From NCBI GenBank assembly GCA_022592435.1, contig JABYQS010000517.1:1-19586 (forward strand): a stretch of DNA of 19,586 nucleotides. Direction: 5' to 3'. Origin of the DNA: Cerioporus squamosus (Eukaryota > Basidiomycota > Agaricomycetes > Polyporales > Polyporaceae). The notes under the pieces are model-generated. The model saw only the letters and a list, made by a program, of their open reading frames with translations, was not told the origin of the DNA and searched no databases. Every line of letters starts with the position of its first letter. The first letter of the stretch is position 1. This document shows positions 1 to 8,955 of the stretch, piece by piece. Both the position numbers and the translations under genes were made by a program.

Positions 1-93
1 CCGGCGTCTGGCGATCGACGCGAGCCACAGATCTTCATCCGGGTCAGTGAGTGCCACCGTCTCGCCTCCTCCCTTCTCCACTCAGCAGTGACC

Positions 94-583
94 ATGGCCA
101 CCCGCGGAGCAGCTCCTCAAGTCTGCACAGGCCCTCTGCGACGCCTTCGCTGCCAAAGCCGACATCCAGACGCTGCTGTCACACTTTTCTACCACCCATC
201 AGATTTCTGCCTTCGAGCACGGCCTGCCAGCCCTCGCACCTTTCTCGGCCGTACATTCTCAGGCCGCGACGGTGCAATTCCGTCGCCTCCTACTTTGAGC
301 TCCTCCAGCAGTACCTAACGTACGACGGCATGTCCTTTGGCACATGGGTCGTCGACGCGGAGGCCAGCGCGTCCTCCGTAAAGGGCCGCGCCAAGTTCAC
401 ATGGACGGAGGGCGAGGGGCAACGGTCAGTCGTGGGACGAGCAGTTTGCGTACTAATCCTCGACTTCGATCAGGACGCGAAGGTCACGGACTACCAAGTC
501 TGGGCCGACTCTGGCGCGGCCTACCTCTCGGCTCGTCGCGCGAGCTCAACAAAGTGATCGAGAGCAGCAAGGTGCGTGCTTGA
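94..583 (+). pseudogene. NTF2/SnoaL-like fold protein, reading frame broken
   Basis: I see a small single-domain protein spread over three frames. From the ATG at 94 (good context, accATGG) the pieces read EQLLKSAQALCDAF, FSTTHQISAFEHGLPALAPF, LGRTFSGRDG, YFELLQQYLTYDGMSFGTW, VKGRAKFTWTEGEGQ, SWDEQFAY, LDFDQDAKVTDYQVWADSG and ELNKVIESSK, with a stop at 581-583. The pattern of an N-terminal helix, then GRDG, then a W/FTW strand, then DAKVTDYQVWAD is what small fungal SnoaL/NTF2-like proteins show; this family call is from memory of the fold, not a search. Joining the pieces needs about five shifts: extra G near 106, missing base near 244 and near 280, a disturbed stretch 423-456, and missing G near 540. 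Part of 425-473 could instead be an intron (donor gtcagt, TACTAAT branch site, tcag end), but its phase does not fit without another indel. It could be a true pseudogene or a badly sequenced intact gene. No function can be assigned. Confidence 0.45.
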
Positions 584-1979
584 CTCGTCCTGTGGCGCTG
601 GCCGAGAAGATCGAGGGCTCAGAACGCCTTTCGTGTTCTCTCAGACTGACCCTCCTGTCTCGGGAGACGATCAAAGCGATTCGCACTGTCCTACGAGAAG
701 CATTGCGGAAGGACTCGGGAGACATGGAACCCAGCCTGAACTATATCCTTACCTGTAAGATCATGTTGTATCTATAACTGGTAGTTGTACTCGTCAAGGC
801 GACCACAGCGCGTAGCCACACTTCCGGGTTTGTCAAGAACTGCCGATACTTATCGTCGCAAAGTCACCGTCCAAGCAGGTCGGGCCGGACACCCATGTCT
901 CCTGCATAATTGATCTTCTGCAGAGCTATCATCCGATGCTAGACGTTCGTGCGTCGTGCCGCAGAGCAGCGGTACGCCGGAAGATTTCTGGGACCATTGC
1001 CGAGCGGCTTTGGATGGATGGAACCTTCGATCAACTGACGTTGGACTTACAGGAACTCCAGAGGACCTCAGCTGACCTAGCAGCCATTTCTTGGCCCGAA
1101 CTTGGAGCATGCACGAGTCGAGTCCGTTGAGTAGCCTCGCGCTGCGTCGATGTGCGTTCTTCACTGGGCAATCATGCGCGAATGTTTACCTCCGGTAAGG
1201 TTCGTCTCCTCGTGGCACACATGTTGTGTTATATGTCATGACGGTTTGTAGATCATCATCCAGGCGAAGCTCGACATCTTCCGTCGCTAGCCAGACACGC
1301 TCTCGAGCATTAGCGCAGGAATAACAGGGAATAACCTTCTCGATTGTACGTGCCATTCCGCCTCGGGACCGACGTCGTCACTCGTGGCAATGAAAAGCCG
1401 GGGAAGCTCAAGCTCAAGGTTCGCCGAGTGGCATGTGCTGTAAGCGAAGTACTGTAAGTACTGCATGTGTTCACAGTACGTATGATCATGCGGCTGAACT
1501 CATCAATTCGCTAAGCCCCCCCATTAGAGACCAGGAACTACTTACGGGAACAACGCAGATGGCCCATCGCGACCGTTGCAGTCGACACCGACTTACGCAG
1601 GAGTGTTCGCGATTCAGTGACCGCGGACTGTGCAGTACTTACATCTACTATCAATACAGTTCTGCGTTGCACCTGGTCATCTATTGACGTGCCCACCGTC
1701 GCGTCGATGGCATCTGAGAGCGCAGTTGGGCGATGGTTGTCGTCGCGTGATACAATGTTCGTTGTACCACGGTCATGCTGCAGTAAGCGAAGAGGCTGAC
1801 GGAGATGCAGATATCACTGAATGAAGGCATGACCGACTAACAGGCAGCCCCCTCTGGGCTGTCCACCTAGGAGGAAGTTCCAGAGTTGCTGAGCCGCTAG
1901 TGTCGAACTGTCTCCCTGCTTCTCGGAGCAATTGCGCGGGTCAGCCCCGGCTGTATGGTGGCATGCATCACACATGGAT
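584..1979. other. Intergenic stretch without a recognisable gene
   Basis: There is no long open frame with convincing codon use here. A few short stretches look coding-like and could be decayed exons: about 936-1130 plus (ISGTIAERLWMDGTFDQL), 1345-1420 plus (FRLGTDVVTRGNEKPGKL), and a possible intron (GTAAGG at 1195, ending TTGTAG at about 1251) followed by IIIQAKLDIFRR and a stop. I could not link them into one gene or place them in a family. A run of seven C lies near 1516. The stretch ends exactly where the left arm of the inverted repeat starts. Confidence 0.5.
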
Positions 1980-2049
1980 ATGACCCCGAGAAATTACTCC
2001 ATTACGTTACTATCGCTACACATTATGATACATCGTGTCGTAGGTCATG

Positions 2050-2063
2050 AGGAGACGTCTCCT
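2050..2063. repeat. 14-bp perfect palindrome in GH18 copy 1 3' flank
   Basis: The sequence AGGAGACGTCTCCT equals its own reverse complement. It lies about 77 bp past the stop codon of GH18 copy 1 and recurs at the matching place (6155-6168) after copy 2. It could form a hairpin in the 3' UTR or mark the transcript end, but no role is shown. Confidence 0.7.
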
Positions 2064-2139
2064 AGGCGCATGAATGAGTGAAGTCTTCGTCGTGAATCGT
2101 CATCACACCGGTCGACGGGGATGTGGCAGTCCGAGTCGT

Positions 2140-3222
2140 CTACTGGAAGGAGGTGCCCTTGGCGGCCTTGACCCAGGCGGCGTCGGCGTCGGGGAACTGG
2201 AACGCCATCACACCTGCGCTCCAGCCCTTGGCCTTCGCCTGGTCGACGCACGTGCCGAGCGTCGCCGGGTCGATGAACCCGTTCGTCGCGTCGGCAGCCG
2301 TGCCGGGCTTGCCAATGACGAGCTTGTTGAGGTCGACGCCGTTGGCCGCGATCTCGAACACGGACGAGCCAGGGAAGGCACCGCCAGACGTGTTCAGGAG
2401 ACCCTCGCAGTCCGTGTAGAGGCCCTGGTTGTAGAACTGGATGTTGTACTGAGGGTGTGTCAGCGTGGAGCCGTCAGATCTGACCCGGACGAGAGCGGAC
2501 GCACCCAGTCGATGAGCTGGCCAACGTTCTTGTTGACCGTCAGGTACGCGCCAGCAGCGAACTGCTGGTTCGGCGACAGCCACGGGGCGAGCGGCGCGTG
2601 CGTCAGGAGGAACTGGCCCTGCGGCAGCGTCTGGCGAAGCGTCTGCGTGAACGTCGTCACCCACGCCTCGGCCGCGCCGTCGCCCTTGTTCATCGCCTCC
2701 AGGTCCTCGTAGTCGACGTCGATGCCGTCCAGCGCGTTCGCGGTCACGAACTGCGCCATCGTGTTCGCCGTCGCGACAGGGTCCGCGCCCTGCGTCGTCG
2801 GCTTGTCCGTCTCGCCGAACGCAGAGACGATGATGTTGATGCCCGCCGACGCGTACTCCGCCTTCTTGGCCGCACGCTGGTCGGCGGGGAGCGCGGCGAA
2901 CGCGCCAGCCTGGTCGAGCGCGCCGTTGAGCGTCAGAAACGACAGCGCAACGACGTTGTAGCCCTGTGGGAGAGGTCCGTCAGTGACCGTCGACAGTCGG
3001 CGCATCCAAGCAGCAGACACTCAACGCAAGCTGGGCAGCAGGAGGCAGCACATCCGCGGACACAAACTTGTCCGTGTAGATGACGAATGCCGGGCTCGGT
3101 GCCGTAGCACGCGACACCAGCGGCGAGACGTTGTTGTGGACCGGAGCAGCAAGAACGCTGCTCACGGACGCCAGCGCCAGCGCGGCAGAGACGGAAGAGA
3201 TCATGCGGGTGAAGGAGAACAT
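2140..3222 (-). CDS. Secreted GH18 chitinase-like protein, copy 1
   Basis: Exons (minus strand) are 3222-3025, 2963-2505 and 2448-2140, giving about 321 residues. The protein starts with a signal peptide (MFSFTRMISSVSAALALASV, cleavage probably near VLAAP). The body has the GH18 signature DxxDxDxE as DGIDVDYE at about residues 145-152; the final Glu is the expected catalytic acid for hydrolysis of beta-1,4-GlcNAc links. Intron 2 (2449-2504) is canonical. Intron 1 is not: where copy 2 reads GCG|GTGAGT, this copy reads GCG|TTGAGT, so the normal donor is lost. A GT six bases downstream (intron 3018-2964) keeps the frame and would add only Leu-Ser; without splicing the frame stops at 2980. The rest of the frame is intact. 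The protein is short for a GH18 enzyme and I see no carbohydrate-binding module. Chitin, or an endo-beta-N-acetylglucosaminidase substrate, is possible; activity is inferred. Confidence 0.85.
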
Positions 3223-3351
3223 CTCTGGGACGTTAAACGAAGAAAAAAGGGCGTGGATGTAAAAAAAAGCCGACTAGCGGACTTGAGAAATGTGAAGACG
3301 AAAGTAAGTAACGAAAGCGGGGGTGAGGTGCTCCAGCACCCCGCAGCTTAC

Positions 3352-3359
3352 CTTATATA
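3352..3359 (-). promoter_or_regulatory. TATA box of GH18 copy 1
   Basis: On the minus strand this reads TATATAAG, 130 bp upstream of the ATG at 3222. It is the last part shared with the other arm; upstream sequence differs between the copies. A short hairpin (GGTGCT..AGCACC) follows about 11 bp downstream, near where transcription should start. Confidence 0.7.
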
Positions 3360-3360
3360 C

Positions 3361-4856
3361 TCGCAATGTTGGACTTCGGGCAATGCTGGATATCCATATG
3401 TCCGAAGGGCGTACCGCTCGCTGTGTGCTGTAGCAGGAGACGGACATCAGGCATAGCCATCGCAGAGTCTGCAAGCGCCGCGACGAGCTGATGGTTGATG
3501 TGTCCCTCCGCCGTCGCCATTCCAGGCCTGTGTGCGCCATGGTCCATAGTTGGCATGGTAGAGGTGCAGTGTCGCATAGGGTGAATTGTCTGCAGAGCTC
3601 ATAGCCTCACATCGCCTCATAGTTGACAATTCGGATAGTTGGGGCCGATTCGATGGCCACTGTCGTCTGAAGTCTCCCACCATTAACAACCACAGCACCT
3701 GTTGCATCATCACCCTGACAGAATCATCGCTGTCAGTGCAAGGACAGACAGCGGTGAGACGATGCCGGACCAGGCGGCCGGACCCCGGTGTTGTTGAAGT
3801 CGACCCGCGCACACCGACTTTCCGAGTCACTGCCATTCAGACTTGAGAACCGCCCTTGTCACGAGATCAGACGAACGCGGGGTCACTCACGAGTGATATC
3901 GTTTTGATGGACGGAGTCGGGCGGACGAGAGGAGGGCAAGCAGGGGCAACTTCATGAGCTGAGCGAGCGTCTATGTACGTATCCACGAAGATGGCATCGC
4001 CACAAGCTTCCTTACCAGCCACTTCCTCGCCGCTCCCTCCTCCAGGCTCCTCCTCTGCTGCTAGCGTATCAGTGGCGTGCTTCACTCGATCCACAGAAAC
4101 CGTACACTATCGAGCCTCGACAGCAGAGGAAGTGGAGACTAATGGTATAGTGATCGTAACTCTGTAGTATGTAATTGTCATTTAACTCAACCACGCCTCG
4201 TCGTCAGATCTAGATCGGTTGAGTCGTTACTCTCACTGATCATTCCGCATTCATCCGGATCCACGGCCCCTGCGGAACTTCAGTACAGGTTTGACACGTT
4301 GGTATCAAGTGCTGACCTCGATGCAGTTACGTATATCAACCAATTACCGCGAGACGCGCCAAGATGCGCTCATCATTGAAACGATCTAGTCACTGCCGTC
4401 GAAGGCGTCAAGTCCACCGGAGCCCATGGCGCTACGCGAAGCGGCAGGACGGTATAATGTTAGTTCACGACTGGTACTGGCAGTCAAGATATGGACTCTC
4501 GAGGGAAGTACAAGGTATAGCGCACTTCCTGCAGGCTCGTTTTGCCGGCGGCGGGCAACACTCTCTACTACATTATGCAAGATTGTTTCGGCCGTCACGG
4601 GCGCGAGATGAGCATGGCATCGGATGCTCTTCTCGCTCTCGTGTTTCAGCCAGCGATGGAAGTTGCCTGGACTTGTGGCCCGTGTGGGCAGGTGGATCCC
4701 GGCACGGCGCCGCCTTGAAACCTAACACTCATGACGACCACACGGATCCCGACGGATTAATGCTGTAACGCCCGCTGCTCACAGCCCCGTGCGGAGATAC
4801 TGAGGACTTTCGTTGATGGGATGCATTGGTAGTATATCCCGTATGCGACACCTGAG
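3361..4856. other. Unique spacer between the GH18 arms (divergent upstream region)
   Basis: This 1.5 kb separates the two divergently transcribed GH18 copies and must hold the upstream control regions of both. The two ends are not similar, so the copies share only core promoters and not distal elements. Open frames exist, none recognised. The one with the most gene-like look is 4094-3867 on the minus strand (start MDRVKHATDTLAAEEEPG), which runs into a GTGAGT donor at 3893, but I could not find an in-phase acceptor. A plus-strand frame at 4364-4768 and a minus-strand frame at 3836-3447 show no known motif. Confidence 0.55.
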
Positions 4857-4857
4857 G

Positions 4858-4865
4858 TATATAAG
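4858..4865 (+). promoter_or_regulatory. TATA box of GH18 copy 2
   Basis: The sequence TATATAAG lies 129 bp before the ATG at 4994. A perfect 6-bp stem (GGTGCT 4876-4881, AGCACC 4884-4889) follows, close to the expected transcription start. The leader then runs through pyrimidine-rich tracts (eight and six T) up to the ATG. Confidence 0.75.
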
Positions 4866-4993
4866 TAAGCTGCGGGGTGCTGGAGCACCTCACCCCCGCT
4901 TTCGTTACTTACTTTCGTCTTCACATTTCTCAAGTCCGCTAGTCGGCTTTTTTTTACATCCACGCCCTTTTTTCTTCGTTTAACGTCCCAGAG

Positions 4994-6078
4994 ATGTTCT
5001 CCTTCACCCGCATGATCTCTTCCGTCTCTGCCGCGCTGGCGCTGGCGTCCGTGAGCAGCGTTCTTGCTGCTCCGGTCCACAACAACGTATCGCCGCTGGT
5101 GTCGGTGCTACGGCACCGAGCCCGGCATTCGTCCATCTACACGGACAAGTTTGTGTCCGCGGATGTGCTGCCTCCTGCTGCCCGCTTGCGGTGAGTGTCT
5201 GCTGCTTGGGGATGCGCCGACTGTCGACGGTCACTGACGGACCTCTCCCACAGGGCTACAACGTCATTGCGCTGTCGTTTCTGACGCTCAACGGCGCGGC
5301 TCGACCAGGCTGGCGCGTTCGCCGCGCTCCCCGCCGACCAGCGTGCGGCCAAGAAGGCGGAGTACGCGTCGGCGGGCATCAACATCATCGTCTCTGCGTT
5401 CGGCGAGACGGACAAGCCGACGACGCAGGGCGCGGACCCTGTCGCGACGGCGAACACGATGGCGCAGTTCGTGACCGCGAAACGCGCTGGACGGCATCGA
5501 CGTCGACTACGAGGACCTGGAGGCGATGAACAAGGGCGACGGCGCGGCCGAGGCGTGGGGTGACGACGTTCACGCAGACGCTCCGCCAGACGCTGCCTCA
5601 GGGCCAGTTCCTCCTGACGCACGCGCCGCTCGCCCCGTGGCTGTCGCCGAACCAGCAGTTCGCTGCTGGCGCGTACCTGACGGTCAACAAGAACGTCGGC
5701 CAGCTCATCGACTGGGTGCGTCCGCTCGTCCGGGTCAGATCTGACGGCTCCACGCTGACACACCCTCAGTACAACATCCAGTTCTACAACCAGGGCCTCT
5801 ACACGGACTGCGAGGGTCTCCTGAACACGTCTGGCGGTGCCTTCCCTGGCTCGTCCGTGTTCGAGATCGCGGCCAACGGCGTCGACCTCAACAAGCTCGT
5901 CATTGGCAAGCCCGGCACGGCTGCCGACGCGACGAACGGGTTCATCGACCCGGCGACGCTCGGCACGTGCGTCGACCAGGCGAAGGCCAAGGGCTGGAGC
6001 GCAGGTGTGATGGCGTTCCAGTTCCCCGACGCCGACGCCGCCTGGGTCAAGGCCGCCAAGGGCACCTCCTTCCAGTAG
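4994..6078 (+). pseudogene. GH18 chitinase-like protein, copy 2, frame disrupted
   Basis: The exon layout matches copy 1: 4994-5190, 5254-5715 and 5770-6078, with canonical donors (GTGAGT, GTGCGT) and CAG acceptors. The same signal peptide opens the protein. Relative to copy 1, exon 1 lacks a C near 5104, gains a C near 5131 (between them the frame is shifted) and lacks an A near 5183. Exon 2 gains a G near 5300, an A near 5484 and a G near 5560, so it is 462 rather than 459 nt. The DGIDVDYE catalytic motif is encoded near 5495-5518 but out of frame with the start. Exon 3 is identical to copy 1. As written, no full-length protein is made. Given single-base indels elsewhere in conserved genes of this window, sequencing error is a serious alternative to real decay, especially since repeats are hard to polish. 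Confidence 0.8.
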
Positions 6079-6508
6079 ACGACTCGGACTGCCACATCCC
6101 CGTCGACCGGTGTGATGACGATTCACGACGAAGACTTCACTCATTCATGCGCCTAGGAGACGTCTCCTCATGACCTACGACACGATGTATCATAATGTGT
6201 AGCGATAGTAACGTAATGGAGTAATTTCTCGGGGTCATCTCCTTGCGTGTGCATCGTCTGTTTCTGAACTACTACAGTATCAGCGGTCGCTTCATTTGAG
6301 GATGATACGTCATCACGACGTGGAAGTCGCTTCCACAATGGTTAGTCCATTGCGAGACATACCACCAACAGGTTACACGTGCGAGGTACATGCCTAAGGA
6401 TGAAGCAATTTGTGTCCTTCCTGTGTCTGAGAAGTCAAAGTGAGAGCAAATGGGAACTTCGGTACATCTCTGGAGCAAGCGTAGTCGGGAAAATGATGGT
6501 CCAGCGGT
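6079..6508. other. Convergent 3' region between GH18 copy 2 and ADC-like gene
   Basis: These 430 bp lie between two convergent stop codons. The first 160 bp still belong to the right arm of the inverted repeat. The remainder (6239-6508) is unique and holds no recognisable gene or clear terminator. Confidence 0.6.
6155..6168. repeat. 14-bp perfect palindrome in GH18 copy 2 3' flank
   Basis: The sequence AGGAGACGTCTCCT is the same as at 2050-2063 and is placed identically, 77 bp after the stop codon. It is conserved because the whole 3' flank is identical in the two arms. Confidence 0.7.
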
Positions 6509-7564
6509 TTATAACGTAGCCAGGGGCACCGCCTGAGGTAGGGTGATTTCAACATCTGTCCAGTGTATGCCCAAACGGTACGGTGCCACGTCCGGGAATG
6601 CGACGCCATCTGCGAATCCAATCTTATGAGCGATGCGCCTGCGCTGCTTATCCTCCTCAGAGTTGGGCACCGGTTCCTTCGGCTTCAATAGCCCTTCGCA
6701 GCGGAATGGCTTGGCACGGCCCCTGTAGTCGGTGCAGTCGAGGACATGCCACTTCGGAGCTGCGACAAGGCCATCATACGTTGCGTGTGAAGACCCTTCG
6801 AGGGGTGGTTGAAAGAGCTTCACATGAGGGAAGTGCGCAAGGCTCGCTGGTATAGCGGGTAGCCAGGAGACCGGCTTGATCAGGGCGGCGAAACATGGGT
6901 CAGAGGAGAACTCGACAGGTGAGAAAGAGATGGCGGGATAGACGCGGACTTCGGTGGCGTCTGGATGGTCCAGAGAGGGTGTAAAGATGAACTGGGCGAG
7001 TTCCCGTGGAAGACCCCAGTTCGAGCGCCCTACGAATGTCATCAGTATGGAGTCCGTTCCATATGTCGCTTCAACTTGTACCATTGACAACCGCAGCGAG
7101 ACTTGAGGCGTATGCACGCGTTACACGATGGCACTCCGGCTCGAATGGGTTCGTAAACTCGCCCGGAGATATGGCGAGCTCGTCGAAAGGACCTGCAAGC
7201 ATTGTTCTCCTTCAGCACATGAAGAAGCATTGACCATTTAGCTGGCAGGTAACGATACATACCTATCGGAGTATCTGTATAACGCAGTAGCGTGATAGAG
7301 CCGCGACCACCACGGAACGCCTCTTGGGTCGTGCTCATCTTGTACAACAAGGTTTCTTGAGCTGGAAAGAAGTTTATGGGTAACGTCTCTCCAGGGTCTG
7401 GGCGATGGGCGATGGACGTAATGAACCACCATGCCTGTCATTGGTTGAGTGCCCGCACAGCTTTGTCCAGGGGAACTGTAGTAACGCACCTCTGCTTTCA
7501 CTGTCCATGGGGCCGGAGTAGGTCGTATCTCGTTGGGGCGTGCGGGTTCAGCTTCTGTGGTCAT
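6509..7564 (-). CDS. Acetoacetate decarboxylase-superfamily protein
   Basis: Four exons on the minus strand (7564-7490, 7434-7263, 7192-7082, 7029-6509) join in phase to 879 nt, 292 residues. The introns are 55, 70, 52 nt with GTGCGT, GTATGT and GTACAA donors. The diagnostic part is the exon 3/4 junction: RAYASSLAAVVNG then RSNWGLPRELAQFIF, at about residues 120-134, which matches the G-R-x-x-W-G-[LFI]-P-[KR]-x-L-A motif of acetoacetate decarboxylase-like proteins. Upstream are WTVKAEAWWFITS and FRGGRGSITLLRYTDTPIGP, typical of the N-terminal half. Bacterial ADC uses a Schiff-base lysine to decarboxylate acetoacetate; I cannot place that residue with confidence, so enzymatic activity is open. 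Fungal members are often of unknown role. No signal peptide or membrane segment is seen, so it is probably cytosolic. It is convergent with GH18 copy 2 and divergent from eL43. No frame error was needed. Confidence 0.78.
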
Positions 7565-8116
7565 CTGGAGGGATGCCTTTCTTGTGTCTCTGCTTGGTGG
7601 TAGTCTGAAGATAGGAACAGGTCCTGGTGGGTTGTGATAGTCACGGTGGCAACTTAAAGTTGAGCGCGTGAACTACGTTTGTGTGCTTCTCGGTGATACG
7701 GCCTCGACTTTTCCGCTTGCAGCTGTACTCTGCCACCGATTGCCGGATGGCACACCCTCATCCAACCCAGCACGCAGTAAAGGAGTTGATCGTATATTAT
7801 ATGAGTGCTACTTACCATCCAAAGAGCTCATACTCCAGCTCTGTGAGGTGAACTGGTTGAGATCAATGCGGCGCGGCGCCGGCCGCCAGTGCATCCAAAG
7901 CTGTGCCCGGAAGCAATGCAGTCGGCAAGCGCCTGCAAGCGCCCGCATATCTCGGGACAGACGCCTCAGGCACGTGGCTTGTAGGCAGTTAACTTACGTC
8001 AGCACAGTGGCTGCTGGGACTGTACAGTTCTACCCGATTTGTCGAGAGGTAACTTTCACTTACCCGATAGCAAGCACGCCGCCGTACTCAACGCCCCCTC
8101 CAATAAATCCCTCAAG
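7565..8116. promoter_or_regulatory. Divergent upstream region of the ADC-like gene and eL43
   Basis: These 552 bp lie between the two start codons. I see no gene. An AT-rich stretch (GTATATTATATGAG, about 7792-7805) is the only TATA-like element, about 310 bp from the eL43 start. The last 30 bp before the eL43 ATG are C-rich with CAATAAATCCCTCAAG, without a close TATA box. Confidence 0.5.
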
Positions 8117-8712
8117 ATGGTGAGTATTTCTGCTTCGATGAAGTGCTGTCGGCATGCTAATTGTGCTTGTAGACGAAGCGCACTCGCAAGGTCGGCGTTA
8201 CCGGCAAGTACGGTACTGTGAGTGTTGTTCATTTGCAGGATTGGCCTCAGGAAGGAAGGGAAGCGGTTTGGGAATTCGGTGCTGACGACTGGTTATCTGC
8301 ATGGGTAGCGTTACGGTGCCTCCCTGCGTAAGCAGGTCAAAAAGGTGCGTTCAGTCCCGCTTACTCGTGCACCAGCATATTGAAGGAATGTCCCGCGTAG
8401 ATGGAAATCACCCAGCACGCACGATACACCTGCACTTTCTGCGGCAAGGTTCGTATTCATGGTACTCGCGCGACACTTCCGTGGATTTTGACTGGCGGTT
8501 TGGAAATACAGGACTCCGTAAAGCGTCAGGCTGTGGGCATTTGGAACTGCAAATCCTGCAAGAAGGTCATCGCGGGTGGCGCGTGGACCGTCTCAACAAC
8601 GGCGGCGGCAACTGTGCGCAGGTGTGTGACTAGTGGCTTCACCGCGGGGGGGACATGTCCTGATGTTTCTGGCAGCACTGTTCGTCGTCTTCGGGAGATC
8701 ACGGAGGCGTAA
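8117..8712 (+). CDS. RPL43: 60S ribosomal protein eL43 (L37a)
   Basis: Six exons (8117-8119, 8173-8217, 8309-8344, 8401-8448, 8512-8621, 8676-8712) give 279 nt, 92 residues, the usual length of this family. The product is a zinc-binding protein of the large ribosomal subunit. The sequence follows the family throughout: [20 protein letters not shown], then [20 protein letters not shown], then the second half of the zinc finger in [11 protein letters not shown], then [16 protein letters not shown] and RRLREITEA. The four zinc ligands are Cys39, Cys42, Cys57 and Cys60. Exon 1 is only the ATG; the first intron follows it directly (ATG|GTGAGT), which fixes the start. All introns are GT-AG and all phases agree. 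Its stop lies 243 bp from the convergent stop of the zinc-finger gene. Identification is firm. Confidence 0.97.
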
Positions 8713-8955
8713 TGTTTCACGGTCGCATCTCACATGTCGTGTTTTCCTTCCTCTATCCACGCATATGTATGTTCCACGCTATGAACATCGATACAGCCCC
8801 ATGTCGCCATTGTATTCTACCATGACATCAGGATCGAAATCGGCGGGCATACTGCAAGAACAGACAGATCATCACCGTTTATTCCGAATATATAGACAGA
8901 CAGTACAGGAAGGTATGGACACGCGAACGAATCAAGTGCAAGGTGTGAATACATG

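Larger units (their letters stand above)
1980..3360. repeat. Inverted duplication, left arm
   Basis: The reverse complement of this segment matches 4857-6238 over its whole length. I counted about six substitutions and nine small indels by direct comparison. All of the differences lie between the TATA end and intron 2 of the encoded GH18 gene; the last roughly 500 bp (1980-2480 here) matches without a difference. The arm starts about 160 bp beyond the stop codon and ends at the TATA box, so it carries one whole transcription unit. I see no terminal repeats or target-site duplication that would suggest a transposon. Confidence 0.95.
4857..6238. repeat. Inverted duplication, right arm
   Basis: This is the inverted partner of 1980-3360. 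Compared with the left arm it has one less G next to the TATA box, minus C and plus C in exon 1, minus A just before intron 1, plus GG inside intron 1, three single insertions in exon 2 (near 5300, 5484 and 5560) and minus TC in intron 2. There are only about six substitutions, one in the splice donor. From about 5738 to 6238 the arms are identical. Indels outnumber substitutions and most sit in short base runs. Confidence 0.95.

Noticed and set aside
5137..6144. Long minus-strand open frame opposite GH18 copy 2 (335 codons)
   Set aside because: It is a GC-driven shadow of the GH18 coding strand: Arg/Val-rich, without motifs, and mirrored by a similar frame opposite copy 1 (2074-2712).
1980..6238. 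Inverted repeat as a DNA transposon or foldback element
   Set aside because: There are no transposase remnants in the spacer, no short terminal repeats and no flanking target duplication; the arms coincide with a gene and its own promoter and 3' flank.
7668..8123. Plus-strand frame before eL43 (151 codons)
   Set aside because: It has no motif, poor composition and overlaps the eL43 start; it is taken as upstream region.
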